Of a DNA stretch of 64,000 bases, positions 11,149 through 20,516 are shown in pieces. Below the pieces are notes generated by a model. It worked only from the letters and a program-made list of their open reading frames with translations, ran no database searches and had not been told where the DNA came from. Made by a program: the position numbers and the translations under genes. Numbering within the stretch: position 1 is the first letter of the stretch; each line of letters opens with the position of its first letter. The DNA is from Paenibacillus sp. E222. GTDB taxonomy: Bacteria > Bacillota > Bacilli > Paenibacillales > Paenibacillaceae. The stretch covers positions 7,068,001 through 7,132,000 of the forward strand of contig NZ_CP058552.1 of assembly GCF_013401555.1 (NCBI RefSeq), in the 5' to 3' direction.

Positions 11149-14067
11149 CTACACTTCGCTGCTGCGGGTTACAGGCTGAACATTTCCAAATGGGGCTAAA
11201 TCTCCACCCTTGGAATTGAAATGGTTAGCGATAACAACCACACGTTCACCATTAAATTCAAACTCTGCCGCAAGCGGTTTTCTTGAAGTTTTAAAAGCAA
11301 CATTATCTGGTTGAATGCGCCCTGGATTCAGCGACAAGTTGCCACTTGCATCGAGGGCAAGCGCTGTTATTGCATCACCTTTGGTACCTGCTTTTAAGGA
11401 TACCCGATCCGGATTGTACAGGAACCCTACTCGGATATTACCTCCGGTTGCTCCCCCATCCATATTATTTAGCGGTGCAATATCGGTATACTGATAGCCT
11501 GGTCCATTATTGCTTTTAATTGCATCCAGAAGTGTTTTGAAGCTTTCACTCGCGTCTGTGTTTCCGCTATCTGTTGCGCCGTCGTTATCCTGAACTTCCA
11601 TAATCCCGATGATATCAGGACTTTTCAGATTGTTCACAATAATGTTGCCGATTTTATTACCACGTGTCGCATCTTTTTTGCTGAAGTTCTCCACGTTAAA
11701 CGTAGCAATGGTCAACTTGTCTTGGTTCGGTTCAATCGACGTCGTAGCCTGTTGCAACCCACTGGATACAATGGCAGGCAGGCTGCCTTCCAAATTTACT
11801 TTATAATTACTACCCGAATAAGAAAGCACTCCATTAATCGGACCTGTAAATTTATCACCTGTGGTCACAGCTTGAGAAGGTTTTTTGTTAATAAACAAGC
11901 GTTGAGGATTTAGAGAACTTTCAAACTCTCCTGCTCCGTCTCCACGTAAGATTAACCCTCCTGCCGGAGTCTTCAATGGTTTATTAGGTTCATTGTCTAC
12001 TGTCACTGCTAATCCAGGACTGCTGGAGTAAGGTCCAAGAATGGTTGCATCATTTAACTGAACACGCATGCCTTCAAGACTTTCATAGAAATCAATGGCA
12101 TCCACATCGGGGTTGAATTCGCTCAATCCATCCGAATCAATGACATTCGGTATTACGCGGCCACCTTTTCCAATGATTACGGGTTGTGGCAATTCAACAT
12201 TGGGTTGTTCCAACGTAATCTCAGAAGCTACAATTTCAGTGGTTGGCAGGTCTGTTGCACTTGCTGCATACTCTTTCACCTTGCCGGCAACCTTTACCTG
12301 GTCCTTGACCTTCATTCCATGATCTTTCTTATAGATTAAAATCCCCTCAGAAGTTGCTGGATCTCCATCTTCCTGACCAGGAATGGATTGCATATAGAAT
12401 GAATCTGCGTTAACTAGAGATGTAACAATCCCATCTACATTCTGTACATTCAATCCATCATAAATGGAATAATGGCCTGCCCCCTGAATTTCGTGAATAC
12501 GTACACCATCCACCCGATTCACCGCAGTATACTCAAAAGAAAAAATGGTGCTTACTCTGCTATCCGCAGTGGCAACAGCTTTAATGATTTGATCTTGATT
12601 AATCGTAATAGGCTGTGTGTATTCCGTTGAATTCACAGTTGGTTCGGAACCGTCCAGTGTATAGAAAATTTGGGCACCAACATATGGAGAAGTCAACGTA
12701 ACTTCCGTTCCTTTTACAATGCCACCGGAAGGTGTGCTCGCTGTTACGGAGAGCAGATCTTCCAGAATATCCGACGCCGTTCGAGGAATCAACTCCAGAC
12801 CGTAAGTGGAATGGTAAGTCAAGACTCCTGTCACTTTATGATACGATTTGCCAACAGAGAGAGCAGATGGGCTGTTTTTGGCATAAATCAGCATTTCCCC
12901 GCCATGATCATCTGTCGCCGTATACGTGGAAGAGCTGCTTTTTGTCACTTGAATATTGTTTACTTCGACAAGCATCCCTTCATACTGCCCTCCAGAACCC
13001 TTAGTCCCCCCCGTACCTGGAGCAAAATGGGATGAGTTGAGCGATACAGGTGAAGGTAGATCCTGTGACTTTTCGACAGTCCGAATATAGCCACCCTGAA
13101 ATCCGGATTTGCTTGCTTCAACTTGGACTAGGCCGTTGTAGATCGTAATTGGACCGTAGGCTTCTATCCGGTCTCCAACTTCCACACCAGAAGCATTGCC
13201 GCGCACAACGATCCCGGCATCGTTATCCTGAATATACAGATTGAATACACTTCCGGATAATTCGCTGTAAGTTACAATGCCTTGAACGGTAACGGTCGTA
13301 TTTTCAGTCGCTTTTCTTGCATCAGAGATGGAAATAGGGCTGTTGTCGACGATGGTGTAGTCAAATCTGGTAACATCGCTATTGTCGATCCCCTCTTTGA
13401 CTGCGTAGGTTTCAATATGAGTTGCATCATTTACCGTGATGGGCACGGTGTAGGGAAGATAATCAGTGTCCGTATTCTGCTTGTAGTATACCGTTGCCCC
13501 GACTGTGGTTGTTTCCAAGGCCACCTTGGTCCCGGTTGGAACAGCGCCGGAAGCAGGATTGGCTGTGACGTTTGCCACTTTAGTTACAGGAGTCTCATCG
13601 ATTAGTTGGAAGGTTGTTGAAGTGGAGTCAATGTATTTGAGGCCAGGAAGAGAAAGATAGGAAGATAACGTTCCATTGGTTATCCTGACTTTTTTGCCAA
13701 AAAGCTCGGGATTTTTATTTAATCCAAATATGTCCCGCACTGAGGGATCACTGGGAATTTGAACAGACATAATCTTGCTTAAATCCGTTTCCCCTGGAGT
13801 ATCAGCAAGTCCGAAATTACTACCTCCGCTAAACGGAGCTTCGGTTTGAAGTTGGTTTTTAGAATTATTGTTAAAATACCCGATAACGTATCCTTCTACT
13901 GTCCCCGGTAATCCATCATTGCTGCGAGCTATCGCCTGAGCAACCGTTGACGGCTCATCCGCCGCGGCTGCCTTACTGCTGAACAATCCAGCCGGAATAG
14001 CACCTGTGATGAGCAGAACCATGGCCAGGAACAACCTGAGCCACCTCTTCATTTGCAGAACATGCAT
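11149..14067 (-). CDS. 5' part of interrupted YhcR-like extracellular nuclease (ends at in-frame amber)
   Basis: The 972-aa product would be exported: the N-terminus is basic (MKRW) with a hydrophobic core and an Ala-rich cleavage region near residue 35. Next come OB-fold-like DUF6359/YhcR-type segments and chitobiase-like beta domains (about 165-240, 440-510). An endonuclease/exonuclease/phosphatase domain begins near 785 (TIATFNVENF; IIGIMEVQD; IANHFNSKGGD). TAG at 11149-11151 then stops translation inside that domain. The next codons continue the domain in the same frame, so the original gene was 1862 codons, start 14067 to stop 8479. GGAGGT precedes ATG 14067. B. subtilis YhcR, a wall-bound nuclease/5'-nucleotidase, is the model. 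As it stands the product lacks half its nuclease and its anchor. Confidence 0.85.
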   Translation of the reverse strand: MHVLQMKRWLRLFLAMVLLITGAIPAGLFSSKAAAADEPSTVAQAIARSNDGLPGTVEGYVIGYFNNNSKNQLQTEAPFSGGSNFGLADTPGETDLSKIMSVQIPSDPSVRDIFGLNKNPELFGKKVRITNGTLSSYLSLPGLKYIDSTSTTFQLIDETPVTKVANVTANPASGAVPTGTKVALETTTVGATVYYKQNTDTDYLPYTVPITVNDATHIETYAVKEGIDNSDVTRFDYTIVDNSPISISDARKATENTTVTVQGIVTYSELSGSVFNLYIQDNDAGIVVRGNASGVEVGDRIEAYGPITIYNGLVQVEASKSGFQGGYIRTVEKSQDLPSPVSLNSSHFAPGTGGTKGSGGQYEGMLVEVNNIQVTKSSSSTYTATDDHGGEMLIYAKNSPSALSVGKSYHKVTGVLTYHSTYGLELIPRTASDILEDLLSVTASTPSGGIVKGTEVTLTSPYVGAQIFYTLDGSEPTVNSTEYTQPITINQDQIIKAVATADSRVSTIFSFEYTAVNRVDGVRIHEIQGAGHYSIYDGLNVQNVDGIVTSLVNADSFYMQSIPGQEDGDPATSEGILIYKKDHGMKVKDQVKVAGKVKEYAASATDLPTTEIVASEITLEQPNVELPQPVIIGKGGRVIPNVIDSDGLSEFNPDVDAIDFYESLEGMRVQLNDATILGPYSSSPGLAVTVDNEPNKPLKTPAGGLILRGDGAGEFESSLNPQRLFINKKPSQAVTTGDKFTGPINGVLSYSGSNYKVNLEGSLPAIVSSGLQQATTSIEPNQDKLTIATFNVENFSKKDATRGNKIGNIIVNNLKSPDIIGIMEVQDNDGATDSGNTDASESFKTLLDAIKSNNGPGYQYTDIAPLNNMDGGATGGNIRVGFLYNPDRVSLKAGTKGDAITALALDASGNLSLNPGRIQPDNVAFKTSRKPLAAEFEFNGERVVVIANHFNSKGGDLAPFGNVQPVTRSSEV

Positions 14068-14553
14068 CTTTTACCTACCTCCATGTTTTAAATTCATAAT
14101 CATTTGTTCATGAAGCTTGTACATTAGTTCAAATATAAGATAACTGAACTTCTACTATGTGTAAACAATATTCTTTTAAAATGATATAAAACAGAACATA
14201 AACATCACAAAATCGATCATGAGAAATAAAAACAAGTAAAAAAGTACTACTTCACAGCTTTCATATGTCAGATTCATTGCTTCCACAGTGAAATTTTGTG
14301 TATTTTAGCCTACATTGAGTAACTTAAACTAACACGAAAGAGATGAAAGTCTCTGTATTCGACATATATTGCTAGATATCCCTATAGCCCATTCGTCTTA
14401 AAGCGATTTGATTCAAGATCTTTTCACAGCAAAACGATGCGACAGTCAGGGTTGACCATCGCATACGTCTCACTCATTTGACATCCTAAGTTAAGCCATA
14501 CATTTCAACTTTGCTATATCCAGCCTAAAGTTTGTCCTACTTCAAGAAATAAG
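14068..14553. other. Gene-free stretch upstream of the nuclease gene
   Basis: About 490 AT-rich bases contain the probable nuclease promoter near 14150 and no supported frame. I see no clear terminator for the ugpB-like gene that ends at 14554; the best stem (ATGCG...CGCAT, 14434-14466) is weak. Confidence 0.5.
14137..14165 (-). promoter_or_regulatory. Possible promoter of the nuclease gene
   Basis: Read on the minus strand, TTTACA and TATCTT are 17 bases apart, about 70 bases before the start codon at 14067. Confidence 0.4.
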
Positions 14554-15927
14554 TTACTTCTTCACCGTGCTGTTATATTGCCCAATCTTATCTGTAATTT
14601 GCTTCGCTGCTGCATCCAATACGTCTTGTGGTGTACCTTGTCCATTCAGAACGGTCTCGATCGCTCCTTCGACAATTTGACGGGCTTCGGGGAACACACC
14701 CATGACGGCCCCGGATGTTGCTGTCGAATCCGCGGAAGCATGCAATTGGTCGACTGCTGTCTGGAATTGCGGGTACTTCGCCATATTATCCTTTAATACT
14801 TGCTCATCGTAGGCTGCTGTCGTAATTGGGAAGTATCCTGTCGCAACACTCCAGTTGGCTTGTACCTCAGGTGTAGCCAGGTACTTGATGAATTCCCAAG
14901 CGGCTTGCTGTTGAGCCTCGGATTTGTTGTTCATGATATACAAGCTTGCGCCACCAACAACAACGCCGCCTTCTTTGGCATCTGCCGGACGTGGCAGGAA
15001 GCCTGTTCCCAGCTCAAACTTGCCACCAGCGCCCTCTACAATTTTGCGCAATCCAGCGGTGGAATCCAGTGTCATGCCAATTTGCTGCGCGGTGAATGCA
15101 GCGGTCGTATCATCCGTGCTGCGTCCCAGATTGGAGACGATTTTCTCGTCCATCATCTTTTTCCACCATGTCAAAGTCTTCACACCAGCCTCGGAGTTCA
15201 GCATGGATTCAGTCGCTGCACTTGTTCTTCCGTTACCATTGTTTACATAATCTGCATTCTGGTTCGCGAAGAACTGTTCCATAAACCAGCCATAGATGGC
15301 CATGGACGCACCTGGTTTACCGTCTTTCGCCAGTGCTTTAGCTGCTTGCTCAAACTCTTCATATGTCTTAGGCGGGTTCTCCGGGTCCAAACCTGCTGCT
15401 TTGAACATATCTTTGTTGTAATACAGAATCGGGTTCGATGTGTTGAACGGCATCGCGTTCAATTTGCCATCGATGGTGTAATAACGGATGATATTGGGCT
15501 CCAATTTGGACAGGTCGAACTTGTCTTTATCGATAAATTGCTGAACCGGTGTAATCATGCCCGAATCAATCATGAACTTGCTGCCGATCTCGTATACCTG
15601 GATAATATCCGGACCGCTGTCCGATCCCATAGAAGCTTTAAGTTTGTTCAGGCTCTCATCATATTTCCCTTGATAAATTGCCTTCACCTGAATGTCCGGG
15701 TGACTTGCGTTGAAATCGGAAGCGAGTTGATTAATGGCTTTCTCCCCTGCACCCGACATCGAATGCCACCATGTCAGTTGTACCGGTTCAGCAGCTGCAG
15801 CATCTGCCTGCGCTCCACCCGTTGTGCTTGTTGTTTCGGTTTTTCCGCCACAAGCGGACAATACCAGCATAAGTGCAGCCAACATCAATGCAAATGTTCC
15901 TCTTTTTTTCAAACGAAACCCGATCAT
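14554..15927 (-). CDS. ugpB: UgpB-type extracellular solute-binding lipoprotein
   Basis: The 457-aa precursor has a lipoprotein signal (LVLSACGG, Cys near residue 27) and a family 1 sugar-type binding fold. Segments WWHSMSGAG, PFNTSNPILYYNKD and AAGLDPENPPKT match E. coli UgpB closely, so glycerol-3-phosphate or glycerophosphodiesters are the likely ligands, although a sugar cannot be excluded. ATG 15927 follows AAAGGAGAG; a longer frame starting nine codons earlier lacks such a site. The gene is last in the cluster, after both permease genes, and is separated from them by about 290 bases with a large stem-loop that may allow higher expression. Confidence 0.85.
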   Translation of the reverse strand: MIGFRLKKRGTFALMLAALMLVLSACGGKTETTSTTGGAQADAAAAEPVQLTWWHSMSGAGEKAINQLASDFNASHPDIQVKAIYQGKYDESLNKLKASMGSDSGPDIIQVYEIGSKFMIDSGMITPVQQFIDKDKFDLSKLEPNIIRYYTIDGKLNAMPFNTSNPILYYNKDMFKAAGLDPENPPKTYEEFEQAAKALAKDGKPGASMAIYGWFMEQFFANQNADYVNNGNGRTSAATESMLNSEAGVKTLTWWKKMMDEKIVSNLGRSTDDTTAAFTAQQIGMTLDSTAGLRKIVEGAGGKFELGTGFLPRPADAKEGGVVVGGASLYIMNNKSEAQQQAAWEFIKYLATPEVQANWSVATGYFPITTAAYDEQVLKDNMAKYPQFQTAVDQLHASADSTATSGAVMGVFPEARQIVEGAIETVLNGQGTPQDVLDAAAKQITDKIGQYNSTVKK

Positions 15928-16021
15928 AATCGCTCTCCTTTTTTTGAGGCTCACGTCACAATAAGTGCTTTAACTTCTGCAAGGTGGCCGTTACGGTTAC
16001 GAATCGTTCTTTTGATCGCTG

Positions 16022-16071
16022 TTATCACCGGATTTTTTTCATCTCCCTCAAAGGGGAAAATCCGGTGATAA
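16022..16071. repeat. 15-bp inverted repeat between ugpE and ugpB
   Basis: TTATCACCGGATTTT (16022-16036) and AAAATCCGGTGATAA (16057-16071) are exact reverse complements with a 20-base loop. No T run follows on the minus strand, so a transcript-stabilising or processing hairpin is more likely than a terminator. Confidence 0.75.
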
Positions 16072-16221
16072 AGGCGAACGCTTCGCTTCTACAGAATCGA
16101 TTTCGTCCCCTCCACTACTTTTGCAGGCTTCAAAGAACATATTTCAAGAGTGAGGCCTTGTTTATTCGCTCCTGGGTATCCAAACCACAAATCCGTTAAA
16201 TCCATAAAACTTTTAACTGAA

Positions 16222-17043
16222 TCAACCCTTCAGGGCGCCTGCGGCCATACCGCGTACAAGCTGTTTCAAGCCAAAGACCAGAAGCAGCAGCGACGGTAAA
16301 ATAACAAGCGCTGTGCCGGCAAACACCAGATTCCATGCTGTGGATTCCTGGAACTCCAGCATCGAGATCCCGATCTGTACCGTCCTCATCTCCGGCGTAT
16401 TTGTGACGAGCAGCGGCCACAGATAGGAGTTGTACATGCTAAGGAACGAGTATATTGCCAATGTTCCAAGTGCCGGACGGGACAATGGCAGGACATGGGA
16501 CACAAAATACCGAATGTGCCCACAGCCATCCATCTTCGCCGCTTCAAACAGTTCCTTGGGCAGCTGCATGAAGAATTGTCTCAGCAGGAATGTACCAAAC
16601 GCTGTTGCCAGGAACGGAATCGTCAGCCCCTGATACGTATCGAGCCATCCCCAACTGCGTACTGTCAGATAGTTCGGAATCATGGTAACTTCCCAAGGAA
16701 TCATCATCGTCGCCACAAACATGCTAAAGATGACGTTCTTGCCCTTAAACTCCATTTTCGCGAATGCATAGGCCGCCATACTCGCTGTAACAAGCTGACC
16801 AAGCATCGTCAGTCCTGCCACCAGAAACGTATTGCCGATAAACGTACCAATCGGAACGATATCGAATACTTCCGTGAAATTGGACAGGTCTATCGATTGC
16901 GGGATGATATGTGGCGGATACGCACTGGCATCCTCTGGCGTCATGACCGCCATGAAAAAGGTGTACAGCACCGGATACAGTACAAGTGCCGCACAGATTG
17001 TAAGCAATACATACAGCAATGTTTTGGTCCATGGTGTCCTCAT
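16222..17043 (-). CDS. ugpE: UgpE/MalG-type ABC permease
   Basis: The 273-aa inner-membrane subunit has six predicted helices and the EAA motif (EAAKMDGCGHIRYFVSHVLPL) near residue 185. Its start ATG 17043 overlaps the stop of the upstream permease gene (ATGA), a sign of translational coupling; a longer frame to 17070 lacks a ribosome site. It would form a heterodimer with the neighbouring permease and receive substrate from the UgpB-like receptor. No ATPase is encoded nearby, so a shared MsmX/UgpC-like ATPase elsewhere is needed. Confidence 0.85.
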   Translation of the reverse strand: MRTPWTKTLLYVLLTICAALVLYPVLYTFFMAVMTPEDASAYPPHIIPQSIDLSNFTEVFDIVPIGTFIGNTFLVAGLTMLGQLVTASMAAYAFAKMEFKGKNVIFSMFVATMMIPWEVTMIPNYLTVRSWGWLDTYQGLTIPFLATAFGTFLLRQFFMQLPKELFEAAKMDGCGHIRYFVSHVLPLSRPALGTLAIYSFLSMYNSYLWPLLVTNTPEMRTVQIGISMLEFQESTAWNLVFAGTALVILPSLLLLVFGLKQLVRGMAAGALKG

Positions 17044-18002
17044 TGGTAATGCACTTTCCTTTCCATCCATTTGAACTGAATCAGGGTCAGCAGCATAATG
17101 ACCGCGAACAGGATAAGCGCCTGCGCACTCCCCGTCCCAAAGCGGAAATTAACAAAGGCTTCCTGATAGATGGAATATACGAATACATTGGTACTGTCCA
17201 TCGGGCCACCCCGGGTTAGAATATTGATCTGACCAAACGATTGGAACGCACCAATGATCGATACAACAGTGACGAAAAACAGGGTTGGCGACAACAGCGG
17301 CATCGAGATTTTGCGAAAAGTAAGCAAAGGACCTGCGCCATCAATCTTCGCGCTCTCATAAATTTCATCCGGGATGCCCTGTAATCCGCTGGATAGAATA
17401 ATGTAATTGAATCCGAGATTCATCCAAATCGTCATAATGGAGATCGATATTAACGCCCAATCCGGGCTGGTCAGCCAGGGAATTGGATCGATTCCAACTT
17501 TGCCTAATACATAATTCAGCATGCCCAAGGTTGGATGGAACAGGAACTTCCAGATGACCGCCGATGAACCGACAGACAATACCACGGGCAGAGAGAATAC
17601 AAACTGGAATATACGCATTCCCTTGAAACGGTTGTGTGTTAATGCCGCTAGAATCAGAGCTGCCAGCATGCCAGTTGGCACGGTAAACAGAACAAATAGC
17701 AACGTCACTTTCATGCCTTGCAGGAACAGTCCGGACTGGAATACCGCCTTGAAATTGTCCAGTCCCACATAAGCTGCAATCTGTCCGGTAGGGTCAGTGG
17801 AATGCAGACTCAGGTACACCGACTTGAACATCGGATAAAACAGAAACACTGCAAATAAAAGCAGCGATGGTGCCAGGAAACCATAGGCCAGCATATTCTC
17901 CCGCATCCGCTGCACACGCAGCGAAGCTGTCCGGCGCTGACTCGAATTAGATACGCGCCGTCTGGCAGCAAGCAAGCCGATCCGGTTGTCAAGCTCACTC
18001 AT
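17040..18002 (-). CDS. ugpA: UgpA/MalF-type ABC permease
   Basis: The 320-aa permease has a basic cytoplasmic N-terminus of about 35 residues (RRRVSNSSQRRTASLRVQR), six membrane helices and an EAA-type loop (ESAKIDGAGPLLTFRKISMPLL, near residue 225). It is first of the three transporter genes on this strand. GGGGGAAG precedes ATG 18002. Similarity to UgpA is inferred from the receptor; the permease alone would only be called a sugar-type permease. Confidence 0.85.
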   Translation of the reverse strand: MSELDNRIGLLAARRRVSNSSQRRTASLRVQRMRENMLAYGFLAPSLLLFAVFLFYPMFKSVYLSLHSTDPTGQIAAYVGLDNFKAVFQSGLFLQGMKVTLLFVLFTVPTGMLAALILAALTHNRFKGMRIFQFVFSLPVVLSVGSSAVIWKFLFHPTLGMLNYVLGKVGIDPIPWLTSPDWALISISIMTIWMNLGFNYIILSSGLQGIPDEIYESAKIDGAGPLLTFRKISMPLLSPTLFFVTVVSIIGAFQSFGQINILTRGGPMDSTNVFVYSIYQEAFVNFRFGTGSAQALILFAVIMLLTLIQFKWMERKVHYQ

Positions 18003-18408
18003 CGGATTTTCTTCCCCCTTGATCTACGCATTCGGTGTGTGAACTTCATCACCCACATTACCTAGTGTAAAAGCCAACTGTCACAGCAGCATCGGTTCTG
18101 AATCAACGGAGCGTTAATCGTGGACAAGCAACTTTACCAAACAAGAGATGTTAGATAGACTTCAAAACAAGATCAGCAAACAGCAAAAAAACCGCAAGAA
18201 CTCCCCTGATTTGGGAATGCTCGTGCGGCTTAATGTGTTAAGAGAAGATGAACACCGATTCGATATCAACTCCATAAATTTAACAGAAAACTGGATATTT
18301 AACATTAACGCAAAATGTTCAGTTGAAATTTTATAAGAAAATGGTTGGCATGTAAGCACATTACATACTCTTCTCATGCCCATTGCCTATTGTAATAGAA
18401 GAATCCTT
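18003..18408. other. Gene-free stretch between kimA and ugpA
   Basis: About 400 bases contain the terminator at 18184-18232. The remainder must carry the ugpA promoter, but I see no convincing -35/-10 pair. Frames here overlap each other without ribosome sites. Confidence 0.5.
18184..18232 (-). terminator. Terminator downstream of kimA
   Basis: An imperfect stem (GCCGCACGAGCATTCCC with GGGAGTTCTTGCGGT on the minus strand) is followed by seven T residues. It lies about 175 bases beyond the kimA stop codon. Confidence 0.75.
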
Positions 18409-20232
18409 TTATCGATTGAGATGGTACGGCACAGTGGTAACAATCACGTCTTTGTAATTGATCAGATAAGCACGGATCATGAAGCTGGTCTGATTATGCA
18501 GTACATTTTGCCACCAATGCTTAGTGATGAACTGCGGAATTAATATCGTGATATGGTCTGTCTCGGCCGTCTTCCATTCCACGGTATCAATGAACTTCTT
18601 GAGCGGTCCCATAATGCTGCGGTATCTCGATTTAATGACAACCAGGCGAACGCCAGGGTTCCACTCTTCCCACTTCTGTTCCATCTTTCGGATGGCTTCA
18701 TCATCGAACCCGATATACAAGGCAACCACATGATCTGACATCGTCTGGGCGTAAGAGATTGTATTCATGACCACCCTTGTAATGCCAGCCACCGGAATGA
18801 CGATCGTATTGCCCTTTCTCACCGGTTTCTCCAGCTTGATATCAATCCGCAATTCATCCGCGATGTTGCAGTAATGACGGTGAATGCGCATGAACACGTA
18901 AACGACGAGTGGCAGGAAAATAAAGATAACCCAGGTTTGCGTGAACTTGGTGAATATAAAAATCAATGTAATCGACAGCGTGGTCAGCATGCCAATTGTA
19001 TTGACGAGCAGCTTCACACCCCAGCCGGTTGGTTTGACTTTGATCCAACGAATCATCATGCCCAGCTGCGACAGGGTGAATGGAATGAACACGCCCACGG
19101 CGTAGAGTGGAATCAGGCTTTCCGTATTCCCTTTGAATCCAACAACCAGCAAGGCAGACATCACACTGAGAAAAATAATACCGTTCGAGAAGCCAAGGCG
19201 GTCTCCTCTAACCATAAACATATGCGGCATATATTTATCCTTTGCCATCATGAAGGACAGCAGCGGGAACGCAGAATACGCCGTATTCGCCGCCAGGAAC
19301 AAAATCAAGGCCGTCACGCCCTGAATAATAAAATACATCGCTCCCCTGCCAAACGTAGCCTCGGCAATCTGGGAAATAACTGTAGCTTTCGGATCAGGCT
19401 TTACCCCGTAACCATAAGCAAGCAACGTGATCCCGATAAACATGGCTCCCAGAATACAACCCATAAGCATCAAGGTTCCCGCTGCATTTTTCTCGGCAGG
19501 CTGCTTGAAGTTCGGAATAGCGTTACTCACCGCCTCAACTCCGGTCAAGGCCGAACACCCCGAGCTGAATGCCTTCAGCAGCAAGAACAGACTCACATGA
19601 GACATACTCGTTCCGAATTCAGGGGCGGCAGCTTCCATGCCACCAGCGAGAAATTTGATCCCCCCGGATATAATCAGAATCGCAATCGAAAAGATAAACA
19701 GATATATGGGGATCGCCAGTACGGAAGCAGATTCCGTCACCCCCCGCAAATTCATAATCGTCAGAAATACAATCATGATCAGTGCAATGACTATGCTGTA
19801 ATCATGAAGCACCGGAAAGGCAGATGTAATCGCATCGGTCCCTGCGGACGAACTTACCGCAACAGTCAAAACATAATCGACTAGGAGTGATCCCCCGGCA
19901 ATCAGGCTTGGAGCCGTACCGAGATTATCTTTGGCTACGATATACGCGCCGCCCCCTGTGGGATAAGCAAATATCGTCTGGCGGTAGGAAAAAATTAAAA
20001 TGACGAGTAATCCCAACACGGCGATGGAGATGGGAACAGAGTACCACAAGGCGGCGAATCCGGCCGCAACGAGCACCAGTAAAATCTGCTCCGTACCGTA
20101 GGCAACGGACGATAGTGCATCGGAGGACAGGATGGCGAGTGCCTTCCATTTCCCCAATTTCTCTGCATCCAATTCAGCCGATTTCATAGGCTTGCCTATT
20201 AAGATTCTCTTCATTTTGCCAAGCATGATCAT
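18409..20232 (-). CDS. kimA: High-affinity potassium importer KimA
   Basis: The 607-aa protein matches B. subtilis KimA (formerly YdaO) in length and sequence: LSSDALSSVAYGTEQIL near the N-terminus, FAYPTGGGAYIVAKDNLG, SGCSALTGVEAVSNAIP, and the C-terminal FPQFITKHWW-like segment. About 12 membrane helices fill residues 30-440, and a cytoplasmic domain of about 150 residues follows, which in KimA mediates dimerisation. It imports K+ with protons. In Bacillus the gene is controlled by a c-di-AMP riboswitch, but I do not see that motif upstream here. GGAAGG precedes the first of two nearby ATGs. It appears monocistronic. Confidence 0.92.
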   Translation of the reverse strand: MIMLGKMKRILIGKPMKSAELDAEKLGKWKALAILSSDALSSVAYGTEQILLVLVAAGFAALWYSVPISIAVLGLLVILIFSYRQTIFAYPTGGGAYIVAKDNLGTAPSLIAGGSLLVDYVLTVAVSSSAGTDAITSAFPVLHDYSIVIALIMIVFLTIMNLRGVTESASVLAIPIYLFIFSIAILIISGGIKFLAGGMEAAAPEFGTSMSHVSLFLLLKAFSSGCSALTGVEAVSNAIPNFKQPAEKNAAGTLMLMGCILGAMFIGITLLAYGYGVKPDPKATVISQIAEATFGRGAMYFIIQGVTALILFLAANTAYSAFPLLSFMMAKDKYMPHMFMVRGDRLGFSNGIIFLSVMSALLVVGFKGNTESLIPLYAVGVFIPFTLSQLGMMIRWIKVKPTGWGVKLLVNTIGMLTTLSITLIFIFTKFTQTWVIFIFLPLVVYVFMRIHRHYCNIADELRIDIKLEKPVRKGNTIVIPVAGITRVVMNTISYAQTMSDHVVALYIGFDDEAIRKMEQKWEEWNPGVRLVVIKSRYRSIMGPLKKFIDTVEWKTAETDHITILIPQFITKHWWQNVLHNQTSFMIRAYLINYKDVIVTTVPYHLNR

Positions 20233-20419
20233 AACTTCCTTCCGTCTTTCATCTGTGAAGCATTGTTATTATGCAAAATCGCTGAGCCATTGACAATACG
20301 TCATTTCACCCGAATTTCGTCAGCGTGTGATAATGCATCCTACGATTCAATAATCGATAACAAAGCCGCGCTTTATTAGCTTTTTGAACTTTTTTGAACC
20401 AAAATGGCGTTTGTTCCCG

Positions 20420-20464
20420 AAAAAAAAGGAAATGGCCTTCGGTTTAATAAACCAAAGACCATTC
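20420..20464 (-). terminator. Terminator of rhaD
   Basis: On the minus strand AATGGTCTTTGGTTT pairs with AAACCGAAGGCCATT, followed by a run of T. Confidence 0.9.
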
Positions 20465-20516
20465 ATATTAGACTGTGTTGGAGCTCTTTCTTTTATACGA
20501 TCTCATTACGTCAAAC

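Noticed and set aside
18003..18200. Pho box upstream of the ugp-like genes
   Set aside because: Single TTAACG/CTAACA/TTTACA-like hexamers occur, but not as spaced tandem repeats.
20233..20420. c-di-AMP (ydaO) riboswitch before kimA
   Set aside because: Expected because B. subtilis kimA has one. The upstream region lacks the conserved GGAGGAACC and GGGGT(G/T)AATC segments as I remember them, although GGGTGAAAT occurs. An Infernal search with RF00379 would settle it.
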